Assembly: GCF_014200575.1 (NCBI RefSeq)
Contig: NZ_JACHBZ010000003.1
Location: 186,001-250,000 of the forward strand
Length of the DNA: 64,000 bases
Source of the DNA: Mucilaginibacter saanensis
GTDB taxonomy: Bacteria > Bacteroidota > Bacteroidia > Sphingobacteriales > Sphingobacteriaceae
Direction: 5' to 3'
Positions 44,301-53,712 of this stretch are shown one piece after another. The position numbers and the translations under genes are program-made. Each line of letters starts with the position of its first letter. The stretch's first letter is position 1. The notes beneath the pieces were generated by a model. The model was given only the letters and a program-made list of their open reading frames with translations. It was not told where the DNA came from and made no database searches.

Positions 44301-47300
44301 GGTGCACTTACCGGGCAAACACACCTTGGATCAGTAAAAACACAGATCGGACATACTAAATGCGCCGCTGGTTTAGCCGGGCTAATAAAGGCATCCCTAT
44401 CTGTTTATCATGGTATCAAGCCACCAACCATACACTTAAAAACCCCGAATAGCTTTTACAACGCAAATACCAGTCCCTTTGCATTTAACGCTGAGGCTGG
44501 TTTATGGATGAATAAAAAACGCTATGCCGGTGTAAGTGCATTTGGTTTTGGAGGCACTAACTTTCATGCTGTAATTGAAAGTTCTAATCCCGTATCTACA
44601 CAAAATCCGGCAATAAAATCATGGCCGTCTGAACTTTTTGTTTTCAGGGGCGACACTTTTGATGAAGCTAAAACCAGGCTGAATTCAGTTAAATTATTAC
44701 TTGAAGTAAATGACAATATAACACTGAAAGACATTGCATTTAGCCTTTCATCAATCAATAAAAAACCAATACAACTTAGTATTGTTGCAGACCATGCCGA
44801 TGACCTGATGATGAAGATCGAACTGGCCTTATCAGGTATTGAAAGTAAGGACACGTATATTGTAAAAAAACAGGAAGGTAAGGTAGCATTTATGTTCCCT
44901 GGCCAGGGAAGCCAGCGTATTAATATGGCGCGTGACCTTTTTGTGATATTCCCGGCCATGCGCAATTTGTTAAAGGATCATCCCGCGTACGAAAAAATAC
45001 TTTTCCCCAATGCGGCCTTTGATAGTAATCAGATCAGGACTCAAAAAGAGCAAATTAAGGATACCCGGATGGCTCAGCCATTATTAGGTATTGTTGATTT
45101 GGCTATAGCCAACCTTTTAAAAACATTGGGTATTACACCCGACATGGTTGCAGGCCACAGTTATGGAGAACTGCCCGCATTATGCTTTGCAGGTGCATTT
45201 GCCGAAGATGAACTGGTAAAGCTAAGCGCAGAAAGGGCTCAATCAATTCTTAACGCGGTTGAATGTGGTGATGCCGGAACTATGGTAGCTGTAAATGCTT
45301 CACAAAATGAATTATCAAAAGTTATTTCAGAAGTAAAAGACGTATATGCAGTTAATTATAACTCACCATTACAGTGCGTACTGGCTGGCTCTACTCCTGC
45401 TATACTGCACTTAACCGAGGTACTTAAAGCGGCAAAAATATCATTCAATAGGCTTGAAGTGGCTTGTGCTTTCCATAGCCCACTGGTGGCAAAATCAAAA
45501 GCGTTATACAAAAAGGTGCTTGCCAATGTTAAATTCACTGACCTTAACCTACCTGTATGGTCAAACACAACGGCCAAAGAATACCCTGTCCAAGCCAAGG
45601 AAATCAAAGAAAGACTGACAGACCATCTGGTACAACCGGTAAAATTTGTTGAGGAAGTACAACAAATGTATGCCTCAGGCGCCCGGATATTTATAGAAGT
45701 TGGACCGGGTAAGGTATTAACCGGCTTAACAAAAGCTTGTATCGGTAAAGATGAGGTTTTACTTTATACCGAGGATAACGGCCGGAATAAGCTAACCCAT
45801 TTGCTATGCATGCTGGCAAACTATATAAGCACTGGTCGCAACATCAACTTAGAGAAATTATTTGATGGCCGCGATGTTAAACTCTTAAATCTTGACGAGC
45901 CATCATTGTATAAAAAGAGCCCAACTGTATGGCACGTAAACGGTCAGCATGCTATACCCACAAACGGAAAATTACCATCAAACGGTGCGTTACCTATTAC
46001 CCAACCTATTAAAATGAAACATACCGAAATGAGGTCAGAAAGTGCGCCAATGGCAAATACTGCAACAGAACTAATGATGCAGGAATATATGAACAGCATG
46101 AAAATGATGATCCAGGCGCAGCGCGACGTGATGCTTTCATTTTTAGGGCAAAATCCTATTGTAAGTAGTCCGATAACGTACCAGGCTTCTGAACCACAAG
46201 CTATAATTCCGCAAACAGCTAATAATAGCCAGCAAAATATATTACCAGTCGCAACACAATCTGCGATAAATAAAACAGCGGCTCAAAAAGATGTTAAACA
46301 GGTTTTATTGCAGATTGTAAGCGATAAAACTGGCTATCCGCAGGAAATGCTGGGCATGGAAATGGACCTGGAGGCCGATCTAAGCATCGATTCCATAAAA
46401 CGTATTGAAATCATAGGCTCCTTGCGTACCGAATTAGGCGGCTTTAACCCCGGGGATAGAAATGAGGATACCATGATGGAGCAGCTATCTTCTATCAAAA
46501 CGTTAAATGGATTGGTAAACTGGATTACAGAAAACACAGTATCTGAATTAGTTATACCTCCCAGTATTAATGTAGAAGTTAATATACAAACCACCCAACC
46601 CTTATTTTCATTAGAAGAACTAAAATTAGCCATACTATCAGTTGTAAGCGAAAAAACAGGTTATCCGCAGGAAATGCTGGGTATGGATCTGGATCTGGAA
46701 GCTGACTTGAGCATTGATTCCATTAAGCGAATGGAAATCATTGGCGACCTTAAGATAAAAACAGGGTTTGGGAAAAATCAGGAACAGGGCGATGATATGA
46801 TGGAAAAGCTTGCTTCCATAAAAACACTGAATGGTTTAGCCAACTGGATAGCCGAAATTGAATCTGAAAGTACTGAATTACTTACCGAAGCAAAAAAAAT
46901 TATTGAGGAAAGCGTTGAATCAGCTGCTAATGAAACACTATCCCGCTTACGTTTTGAACTTACTCCAACAACATTAACTATTAATGAGCCATCCATTATA
47001 AAAGGACAACGTTTTGCCATAACCGATGATGGCGGCGTATTGGCCATTAAAATCAAGCATTTATTTGAGCAGCATGGCGCCATTGCCGATATTGTGTATC
47101 CAACTGGTGATCTACAAAGCTACCAGGGGCTTATTATACTCAATATGTTTGCGGCGCAAAAAAGGGTGGGTATTTTTGATCATTTTTCACTGATCAAGAA
47201 ACTTGACTTTACATTGGTAAAATGGGTATACCTGGTATCAGACACCAAACTCCACTTAGCCGAATTTACCGACATCAGCCTTTTAAGGCGATATCAAGGA

Positions 47301-48356
47301 TATCCCGGATTTTTCAAAAGTCTTGACCGCGAATATGAAAACACTAAATGCAGATTGATAAGTTTAGGCAATCAAATGTCTGCGAATGAGATTGCAGATA
47401 TAACCTTAAACGAAATACTTACCCCAGACCAACCATCGGAAGTTATTTACAGCGATCATAAAAGGCATGTAATGGAACTGGTGCCTTCTCAGCTTATAAC
47501 AACAGGTCTTGAAGAATCACATATTAAACTGACCAGGGAGGCAGTGGTACTTGTACTTGGCGGTGCCCAAGGCATTACCTCCGAGCTGATGATCCACTTT
47601 GCAAAAGATTATCCTTGTACCTACATCCTGGTTGGGCGCTCAAGTGATCCAAGGAAAGCCACTCCGGACAATACCGACCAGATGCAAACCAAAGACGAGA
47701 TTCGTAATTATTTAGTTAAACAGGGAGCATTCAAAAAACCTGCAGAAATAGAGCAGGAAACCGCCCGTATTTATAAAAATAACCAGATCATGCGCACTAT
47801 AACCCTGATGGAGGCCAATGGGTCAACAGTGGTTTATAAATCACTTGATTTATGCGACGAAGCCCGGTTAAGGAGTTTTATGGATGATATTTACGACATA
47901 TATGGCCGCTTAGATGGCGTAGTACACGGAGCTGGTTTACTGGAAGATAAATTATTTCATAGTAAAACATCAGAATCATTTGGGCGGGTATTTGACACCA
48001 AGGTAACTCCTTTACGTGTACTTGCAGAGCAATTGCGCCCCGAAACTCAATTTGTAATTCTTTTCTCCAGTATAGCTTCTGTTTATGGTAATCGCGGGCA
48101 AACGGACTATGCCGCAGCCAACAGTGTATTGGATAAATATGCATGGGCATTAAACAAGCGTATCAACGGCAAGGTAATATCCATTAACTGGGGTCCATGG
48201 AAAGGTGCCGGAATGGTATCGCCTACCCTTGAAAAAGAATATGAACGTCGGGGCATAGCGCTCATACCCTTGCAGGATGGCCGTGAGATATTTTTAAATG
48301 AATTAAAATACGGCAAAGAAAGCCAGGTATTGATTATGGCTGGCAACAACTGGTAA
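41334..48356 (+). CDS. PUFA-synthase-like type I synthase (NMO/ER x2-KS-AT-ACP-ACP-KR)
   Basis: A 2340-residue iterative-type megasynthase. Residues about 1-260 and 275-610 are two nitronate-monooxygenase/PfaD-like FMN barrels (VWVQGGVGIHTAAALVAQGAAGIVL in the first; PIAQGPMTRVSDVAPFADAV and FEGRECGGHVGPLSS in the second, the more complete). Then a ketosynthase at 645-1090 (Cys832 in DAACASSL, His967 in EAHGTGT, GHTKCAAGLAG), an acyltransferase at about 1185-1490 (Ser1276 in GHSYGE), two ACPs with Ser1687 and Ser1796 in LEADLSIDSIKR, and a ketoreductase at about 2070-2310 (LGGAQGIT, Ser2246, Tyr2259). The ACP and KS sequences are of the PfaA type, so the product is likely a reduced or polyunsaturated acyl chain. 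No dehydratase here; it is in the next protein. Confidence 0.88.
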   Translation: MKKRAIIGITPFEKPDISLALSLHHAGAFPVLHLGLDKIIAEAAIEELVLSGLNDFGVCFISTDLTTMKLPKQLSLVIMPYGVKANFKNNVRLMYQVYDLESAKLAKAEGAHGIIIKGNEGAGKVAYESSFVLFQRVIQEVKDIPVWVQGGVGIHTAAALVAQGAAGIVLDSQLALFPECSAPKALKEVCTKLSGTETKLIDNCRVLVRPNSPVLPENASYNDLIPYFANLDLEKSYIPMGQDIALVTDLFTRYKKLNKLIFGIQEAMYGHLNQAKSLNVISPGNAMAKDLNIVYPIAQGPMTRVSDVAPFADAVSGAGALSFIALSLLKGARAKELITETKMLAGEKTWGVGILGFAPQELRDEQQQYILKAKPPVVLIAGGRPSQAKPFEKAGIKTFLHVPSVSLLDMFLKEGAKRFVFEGRECGGHVGPLSSMVLWEKQIERLLKEDQPEQISVFFAGGIHDAFSTAFIAIMAAPLAAKGIKVGVLMGTAYLYTKEAVTTGAIQDKFQQQAMQAIDTVLLETAPGHETRCLNSPFADFFNIEKEKLQLAGIDKKEIWAQLETLNVGRLRIAAKGIERRGDELVTINEADQLNLGMYMIGQVAVMHNKVTSLLELHQDVAEGNYQHILNAVLPSPPQSATKSLDVAIVGMACIFPGAKNIEEYWRNIILGKDCVTEVPDERWNKELYYDPESTASDMSHSKWGGFIPGIDFDPLEFGIPPQSLAAIEPTQLLTLMVAKQAMENAGYANGNFDHDNVSVIIGAEGGNDLANNYSFRGYFKQVFGDMPPEVDDLLPKTTEDSFPGILANVISGRITNRMDFGGRNFTVDAACASSLAAVDLACQELFLEKSDMVLAGGADLHNGINDYLMFSSTHALSHKGRCATFDSEADGIALGEGIAMVVLKRHADALRDGDRIYAVIKGIGGSSDGKSLGLTAPRKNGQVRALERAYDQAGITPSLVGLVEAHGTGTVVGDKTELSALTDMLNQAGALTGQTHLGSVKTQIGHTKCAAGLAGLIKASLSVYHGIKPPTIHLKTPNSFYNANTSPFAFNAEAGLWMNKKRYAGVSAFGFGGTNFHAVIESSNPVSTQNPAIKSWPSELFVFRGDTFDEAKTRLNSVKLLLEVNDNITLKDIAFSLSSINKKPIQLSIVADHADDLMMKIELALSGIESKDTYIVKKQEGKVAFMFPGQGSQRINMARDLFVIFPAMRNLLKDHPAYEKILFPNAAFDSNQIRTQKEQIKDTRMAQPLLGIVDLAIANLLKTLGITPDMVAGHSYGELPALCFAGAFAEDELVKLSAERAQSILNAVECGDAGTMVAVNASQNELSKVISEVKDVYAVNYNSPLQCVLAGSTPAILHLTEVLKAAKISFNRLEVACAFHSPLVAKSKALYKKVLANVKFTDLNLPVWSNTTAKEYPVQAKEIKERLTDHLVQPVKFVEEVQQMYASGARIFIEVGPGKVLTGLTKACIGKDEVLLYTEDNGRNKLTHLLCMLANYISTGRNINLEKLFDGRDVKLLNLDEPSLYKKSPTVWHVNGQHAIPTNGKLPSNGALPITQPIKMKHTEMRSESAPMANTATELMMQEYMNSMKMMIQAQRDVMLSFLGQNPIVSSPITYQASEPQAIIPQTANNSQQNILPVATQSAINKTAAQKDVKQVLLQIVSDKTGYPQEMLGMEMDLEADLSIDSIKRIEIIGSLRTELGGFNPGDRNEDTMMEQLSSIKTLNGLVNWITENTVSELVIPPSINVEVNIQTTQPLFSLEELKLAILSVVSEKTGYPQEMLGMDLDLEADLSIDSIKRMEIIGDLKIKTGFGKNQEQGDDMMEKLASIKTLNGLANWIAEIESESTELLTEAKKIIEESVESAANETLSRLRFELTPTTLTINEPSIIKGQRFAITDDGGVLAIKIKHLFEQHGAIADIVYPTGDLQSYQGLIILNMFAAQKRVGIFDHFSLIKKLDFTLVKWVYLVSDTKLHLAEFTDISLLRRYQGYPGFFKSLDREYENTKCRLISLGNQMSANEIADITLNEILTPDQPSEVIYSDHKRHVMELVPSQLITTGLEESHIKLTREAVVLVLGGAQGITSELMIHFAKDYPCTYILVGRSSDPRKATPDNTDQMQTKDEIRNYLVKQGAFKKPAEIEQETARIYKNNQIMRTITLMEANGSTVVYKSLDLCDEARLRSFMDDIYDIYGRLDGVVHGAGLLEDKLFHSKTSESFGRVFDTKVTPLRVLAEQLRPETQFVILFSSIASVYGNRGQTDYAAANSVLDKYAWALNKRINGKVISINWGPWKGAGMVSPTLEKEYERRGIALIPLQDGREIFLNELKYGKESQVLIMAGNNW

Positions 48357-48383
48357 ATATTCATAAGCTTAAACTAAATACTT

Positions 48384-51300
48384 ATGAAAAAAACTGATGT
48401 AGCCGTAATTGGGATGTCATGCATTTTCCCCGGCGCGGGCGATGTGGAAACTTTTTGGCAAAACATAATTAACAAGGTCGACTCTACGCAAATAGTACCG
48501 GCAGACAGGATAGATCCCATACATTTCAGCAAGGATACGGCGGGTGTTGATCGTTTTTACTGCAATCGCGGAGGGTTTATTCCTGACTATGAATTTGATC
48601 CGCGCCGCTTTGGCATACTGCCTGTGGCTGTTGAAGGTACCGAGCCAGATCATTTAATCACACTTGATCTGGCATATAAGGCATTGGATGATGCCGGGGT
48701 ATTTGCCAGGAATATTACGCTCGAAAAAACAGGCATCATCATAGGTAAAGGAAACTATGCAGGGCCGGGTGCAACGCGGGCCATTGAAATAGTACGAACC
48801 GGCGAACAGATCGTTTCAATACTAAAAGATATCCTCCCCAATTTGGGCGATGCCGAAATAAAAAAAGTAAAACAGGAGTTTCAGCAGCGTAAAGGACGTT
48901 TTAGTGCCGATACTGCAATGGGACTTATTCCCAACCTGGTAGCATCTCTTGTAGCTAACCGTTTAAATTTGGGTGGCGTGGCATTTACCCTTGATGCGGC
49001 CTGCGCCAGCTCGCTTATTGCTATTGATCATGCCGTGCATGAACTTAACAGCGGGCGATGCAATATGGTTATAGCCGGTGGAGTACACATTGGACAAAAC
49101 GCCGCTTTTTGGAGTATATTTTCACAATTAGGGGCACTTTCGCATCAGCAAAAAATAAAACCATTTGATGCTGGTGCCGATGGACTGATTATTGGCGAGG
49201 GCTGCGGTTTTGTAGTATTAAAGCGCCTGGAAGATGCGGTAAATGACAAGGACAAAATTTATGCTGTAATCAAAGGAGTAGGTGTAAGCAGCGATGGCAG
49301 CGGAACCAGCGTAATGAGCCCTTCGGTTAAGGGTCAGCTTAAAGCTATTGAACAGGCCTGGCAAAATGCCGGCGTATCAGCAAAAGAAATTGGTTATATT
49401 GAAGCACACGGCACAGGTACCCCACTGGGCGACAAGATCGAACTGCAAACACTTACCCAATTTTTTGGCCATCACCCGGATTTACCTGATGCAGGTATAG
49501 GATCAGTAAAATCAAACATTGGCCATGCCATGCCGGCTGCGGGTATAGCGGGTTTTATAAAAACCTGCCTGGCTTTGTATCATGATACGCTGCCCCCAAC
49601 CATGCATTGCGAAACACCTCTGGCGCAAATGGATAAAACCCGGTTTTCACCAGTGCAAACCTCAAAAAGCTGGACGGCATCGGGCTTACCAAAACTTGCC
49701 GGTATAAATGCCTTTGGATTTGGCGGCATTAACGCCCATGTTGTACTTGAAGGATTTAACACTCCCAGGAAAGACGATGTATTACAACTTGCCCGCGAAA
49801 GTCATGAAGCATTAATTACCGCCCTTGAAATAGGCGATTTTAGCGCTGGTTCCGGTAATTACCGGATAGCATTATTCAATCCTACACCTGAACGGTTAAA
49901 AAAAGCCACAAAAATAGCGGCTAAAAATATGCCATGGCGCAACAAACAGGATATTTGGTATACTAATGCTCCATTACTCCATGATGGTGGCAAAGTAGCA
50001 TTTGTATTCCCCGGTTTAGATGGCCTTGCAGGAGGCGAAGTATCAACTGTAGCTGAATATTTTAACATTTCTCCCAATAACGACGCGAAGGCAGAAGGCC
50101 TGTTAAATGAAGCATTAGGTATATTAAATAAAAGCAGCATACTTGATACTGCCCTTAAACAGTTAGGTGTAAAACCAGACATGAACGCGGGGCACAGCCT
50201 GGGCGAATGGCTGGCGGCCCGCTCATCCGAACTCGCCGAAGAAAGCTCAGTACTGGAATTACTGGATGTGCTGAATCCGGAAACCTTTGAACTTAAAGAT
50301 TCACGTTTTATAGCAGTTGGCTGTGGCATTGAACAGTTGGAGCCAATTATAGCTGGTATAAAAAACGTATATCTTTCCAATGACAACTGTCCGCAGCAGG
50401 TTATCCTTTGCGGTAGTAAGCCAGCGCTTGATGAACTGGTACCAATATTAAAAAACAAACAAATATTCCACCAGATATTACCTTTTCAATCGGGCTTCCA
50501 CTCCCCTTTTGTTGCCGACAAGCTGGATGTGATACTGGCCGGAATGCGCAATATGCAGTTCCGCAAAACCACTACCCCTTTATGGTCGGCAACTACACTG
50601 GAACTTTACCCAGAGGGGTTTGAAGCTATCAGACAACTGAGCGCAGAACATCTGATTAAACCGGTGCGTTTTCGTGAACTTACAGAAAAACTATACAATG
50701 AGGGAGCACGTGTTTTTATACAGGTTGGCTCCGGTGGCCTCATTGGCTTTATTGACGATACACTAAAGGGCAAAAGGTTTAGTACTATAGCATCAAATAT
50801 ACCAACGCGCACAGGTTTAACCCAATTGCAGCGGGTACTGGCTACTTTGTTTGTAGAAGGCAGGGAGATTGGTTTGGATTTCATGAATCATCGAAAAAGC
50901 ACCATTCCGGCTACCATAAAAGGCATTAAACTACAGTTAGGATCACCCATTATTCATAATCTGGCGGGGTTTAAAAATCTCGCGATCAAACAGCAGGCTC
51001 CAATAAACCGGGATGTTTTATTGGTTGATGTGGCCGACCCGGTAATGCGTACTTTTAACAATAACGTTACGGAGATGATTAGCATACAGCAAGAAATGCT
51101 ACAGCTTTTTCAGAACAGGCCTTTACAGTCAGCGGCAACCTCGTCAACTACCATAGTTCCTCCTGTTATAGCGCCACTACAACCGGCAACTCTTTCCAAG
51201 GTAAAAAGGGTACCTTTCTCTAAGCAGCTGGATATTACTTTAGACAACTGCCCTTATCTTATTGATCATTCCTTGCTAAGGCAACCTGCGGGCTGGCCTT

Positions 51301-52652
51301 GTGTAGAGGACATGGACCCGGTGATACCCATGACCATGATTTTTGAACTGTTTGGCGAAATAGCAGCAGAACAGTCGCCTGGCGAACAGGTACACAAGAT
51401 CATGAACATTAAAGTGTTTCAGTGGATGAATGTAGTAAAGCCGTTTCGTGAAACAGTTACCGGTGAGTGGAAAGACCAACAACGTGTTTATCTTGATCTT
51501 GACAAATTTGCAAATGCCGAGGTACAACTGGCCACAAACCTTAGCCCTGCCTCCGCCAGCCATTTTGACATAGGTGAATTGCTGGATATACAGCGTACAT
51601 CCGAACAAATCTATGATGCGCACATGTTTCATGGACCGCGTTATCAGGGTATCCGTTCATTAACGGCAGTCGGCAAAAAAGGCATAACCGGTATTATTGA
51701 AGGCGATGCTGGTAAAGGTTCGCTGCTGGATAACGCCGGGCAACTGTTTGGCTTATGGCTGCAACTAACGCTTACCAAAGACCGCATTGCATTTCCTGTA
51801 AAAATTCAGGAGATCGAGTTCTTTGGGGCAATGGAAGATCAAAAGGGACAATTTGAGTGTACCTGCGTACTCATCGACCTTAACGATGAGTTTGCTACCG
51901 CAGATTTTGTAATGAAACGCGAGGGCAAGGTATGGGCCATTATTTCGGGCTGGCAAAACAGGCGATTGGAGATTGATGAACCATTATGGAACGTATCCAT
52001 GTCGCCTTTGCATAACCGCTTGTCGGAGGAAATTGCACCGGGAATATTCATGTTTCACCAGGCCTATTCAAGGATGGTATCCTGGGATTTTATCCTGAAA
52101 CGATACTTTAACCAAACCGAGAAAAAACATCATCAAAACCTGTTACCCAATAAGCGGAAAATATGGATGATCAGTCGCGTAGCAGTAAAAGATGCTGTCA
52201 GAAACCTGCTTAATAAACAAAAACAACAGGCCTGCTACCCTATCACTTTTGAAATAAAGGCAGATGAATTGGGTAAACCATATTTAAGCAGCGACCTCAC
52301 AGCGGGCATCCACATATCTATAGCACATAAAGGTACCTATGCCGTTGGTATTGCTCAATTTGATAAACCTGTAGGCATCGATATGGAAACTATAGAAGAA
52401 CGCAGCACAGGCTTTTATGATATGGTGTTTACCGATACGGAAATGATGCTACTGAAAGACAAGAATAAAGCCGAATGGGCAACCCGCTTTTGGGTAGCTA
52501 AAGAGGCCTACGGTAAATACCTGGGAAAAGGCCTTCAGGGCAACCCCAAGGCATATATTGTTCAGGAAATTAAGGGTGACGAACTGCGCATCAATGACAT
52601 TTATATCAAAACATTAAAACATAAAAATTACATAATTGGATGGACACAGTAG
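48384..52652 (+). CDS. PUFA-synthase-like KS-AT-DH with fused phosphopantetheinyl transferase
   Basis: A 1422-residue protein starting 27 bp after the first synthase. Order: ketosynthase about 5-460 (Cys207 in DAACASSL, His342 in EAHGTGT, His381 in NIGHAMPAAG), acyltransferase about 530-830 (Ser605 in GHSLGEW, FHSPF), a linker, a hot-dog dehydratase about 940-1200 (His962 in LIDHSLL, Asp1116 in LLDNAGQLF), and a Sfp-like phosphopantetheinyl transferase about 1240-1422 (GIDMETIEE and FWVAKEAYGKYLGKG). The fused transferase can activate the ACPs of this operon. It corresponds to PfaC plus PfaE with an AT added. It ends overlapping the ACP gene, and no enoyl reductase is present since that is in the first protein. 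Confidence 0.88.
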   Translation: MKKTDVAVIGMSCIFPGAGDVETFWQNIINKVDSTQIVPADRIDPIHFSKDTAGVDRFYCNRGGFIPDYEFDPRRFGILPVAVEGTEPDHLITLDLAYKALDDAGVFARNITLEKTGIIIGKGNYAGPGATRAIEIVRTGEQIVSILKDILPNLGDAEIKKVKQEFQQRKGRFSADTAMGLIPNLVASLVANRLNLGGVAFTLDAACASSLIAIDHAVHELNSGRCNMVIAGGVHIGQNAAFWSIFSQLGALSHQQKIKPFDAGADGLIIGEGCGFVVLKRLEDAVNDKDKIYAVIKGVGVSSDGSGTSVMSPSVKGQLKAIEQAWQNAGVSAKEIGYIEAHGTGTPLGDKIELQTLTQFFGHHPDLPDAGIGSVKSNIGHAMPAAGIAGFIKTCLALYHDTLPPTMHCETPLAQMDKTRFSPVQTSKSWTASGLPKLAGINAFGFGGINAHVVLEGFNTPRKDDVLQLARESHEALITALEIGDFSAGSGNYRIALFNPTPERLKKATKIAAKNMPWRNKQDIWYTNAPLLHDGGKVAFVFPGLDGLAGGEVSTVAEYFNISPNNDAKAEGLLNEALGILNKSSILDTALKQLGVKPDMNAGHSLGEWLAARSSELAEESSVLELLDVLNPETFELKDSRFIAVGCGIEQLEPIIAGIKNVYLSNDNCPQQVILCGSKPALDELVPILKNKQIFHQILPFQSGFHSPFVADKLDVILAGMRNMQFRKTTTPLWSATTLELYPEGFEAIRQLSAEHLIKPVRFRELTEKLYNEGARVFIQVGSGGLIGFIDDTLKGKRFSTIASNIPTRTGLTQLQRVLATLFVEGREIGLDFMNHRKSTIPATIKGIKLQLGSPIIHNLAGFKNLAIKQQAPINRDVLLVDVADPVMRTFNNNVTEMISIQQEMLQLFQNRPLQSAATSSTTIVPPVIAPLQPATLSKVKRVPFSKQLDITLDNCPYLIDHSLLRQPAGWPCVEDMDPVIPMTMIFELFGEIAAEQSPGEQVHKIMNIKVFQWMNVVKPFRETVTGEWKDQQRVYLDLDKFANAEVQLATNLSPASASHFDIGELLDIQRTSEQIYDAHMFHGPRYQGIRSLTAVGKKGITGIIEGDAGKGSLLDNAGQLFGLWLQLTLTKDRIAFPVKIQEIEFFGAMEDQKGQFECTCVLIDLNDEFATADFVMKREGKVWAIISGWQNRRLEIDEPLWNVSMSPLHNRLSEEIAPGIFMFHQAYSRMVSWDFILKRYFNQTEKKHHQNLLPNKRKIWMISRVAVKDAVRNLLNKQKQQACYPITFEIKADELGKPYLSSDLTAGIHISIAHKGTYAVGIAQFDKPVGIDMETIEERSTGFYDMVFTDTEMMLLKDKNKAEWATRFWVAKEAYGKYLGKGLQGNPKAYIVQEIKGDELRINDIYIKTLKHKNYIIGWTQ

Positions 52653-52939
52653 CATCAACAACAAAAATGAACCGGGATGAGATATTTGAGCTGATGAAAA
52701 AATTCATCACCGAAGTTATAGGTGAAGAATTTGTTGAAGAAATGGATATTACCCCGGAAAGTTCTTTTACGAAAGACCTTGAAATGGACAGCATAGAAAT
52801 TGTATCCTTCTCCGAAAAAATAAAGGCTCACTTTGGCAATCAGATTGATTTTACCGGCTGGCTGTCATCTATGGATCTTGACCAGTTGATCAATCTTAAT
52901 TTAGGTATGATCATCAATTATATTCACGAATGCCGGTAA
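52640..52939 (+). CDS. Free-standing acyl carrier protein
   Basis: A 99-residue ACP with helix I EIFELMKKFITEVIGEEF and the phosphopantetheine Ser in LEMDSIEIVSF, followed by GNQIDFTGWLSSMDLDQLINLNLG. The first ATG overlaps the end of the synthase gene by 13 bases; a second start at 52667 (MNRDEIF) would avoid it. Its sequence differs from the two integrated ACPs of the megasynthase, so it probably carries a starter unit or the finished chain to the next enzymes. It overlaps the hydrolase gene by 10 bases. Confidence 0.9.
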   Translation: MDTVASTTKMNRDEIFELMKKFITEVIGEEFVEEMDITPESSFTKDLEMDSIEIVSFSEKIKAHFGNQIDFTGWLSSMDLDQLINLNLGMIINYIHECR

Positions 52940-53691
52940 TAAAAGTAAATAACCGGGAGGTGCATATCCAGGAGCTTAATAAAGGTGCGGCCGAAACCGT
53001 ATTGCTCATACATGGCATGTTCAGTAATCTCTCTGTTTATTATTTTAATATAGCGCCTATCCTGGCCAAGCATTTCCATGTAGTGATGTATGACCTGAAA
53101 AGCCACGGCATGAGCGAACGTACCCTGCACGGGTATGACTTGAACAGCATGACTGATGATCTGCATGCGCTAATGCAAGTATTGAATTTAGAAACGGCAC
53201 ACCTGGCGGGCTATAGCTTTGGCGGATTGATAGCCCTAAAAATGACCCTACGTTTCCCTGATAAAATAAAAAAGCTGATAGTTATTGAAGCGCCTGACCC
53301 AAAGGACGAAAAAGCTCGGGGCATTATTGATGATTACAGCCGGGAGTTCCTTGAACATTACGTTGAGAATTTTACCGATACCACTAAAGTGAAAATGGGT
53401 AAACGGCAAATGGAGCGCAATCATCGTATGTATGAGTATCTGTTTTATCAAACCAGCATCAAAACCGATATGGCCGCCGAAAAGGATTTCCTGAACGACC
53501 CGCAGATATTACTTATAAATACCGATACCCTGCTCCTTTATGGGATGGACTCTAACTGCCTGGAAACCGGCAAATGGCTTAACGAGAAAATAAAAAGTTC
53601 AGAGCTGTTACTTGTACCAGGCAATCACAATATCCCAATACAGGAACCAGCCCTTATTGGTGATATGATGAATATGTTTTTCATGAACTAA
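52930..53691 (+). CDS. Alpha/beta hydrolase, possible chain-releasing thioesterase
   Basis: A 253-residue cytoplasmic alpha/beta hydrolase: oxyanion segment LLIHGMFSN, nucleophile elbow GYSFGG, and a C-terminal His in PGNHNIPIQEP. The acid is probably in the TDTLLLYGMDSN strand. No signal peptide. In this operon it could release the acyl chain from the ACP or trim a product ester; it has no specific thioesterase II features, so the role is from context. It begins inside the end of the ACP gene and is followed after a few bases by the first glycosyltransferase. Confidence 0.85.
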   Translation: MPVIKVNNREVHIQELNKGAAETVLLIHGMFSNLSVYYFNIAPILAKHFHVVMYDLKSHGMSERTLHGYDLNSMTDDLHALMQVLNLETAHLAGYSFGGLIALKMTLRFPDKIKKLIVIEAPDPKDEKARGIIDDYSREFLEHYVENFTDTTKVKMGKRQMERNHRMYEYLFYQTSIKTDMAAEKDFLNDPQILLINTDTLLLYGMDSNCLETGKWLNEKIKSSELLLVPGNHNIPIQEPALIGDMMNMFFMN

Positions 53692-53712
53692 AAAATGCTG
53701 CAAAAAATATCT

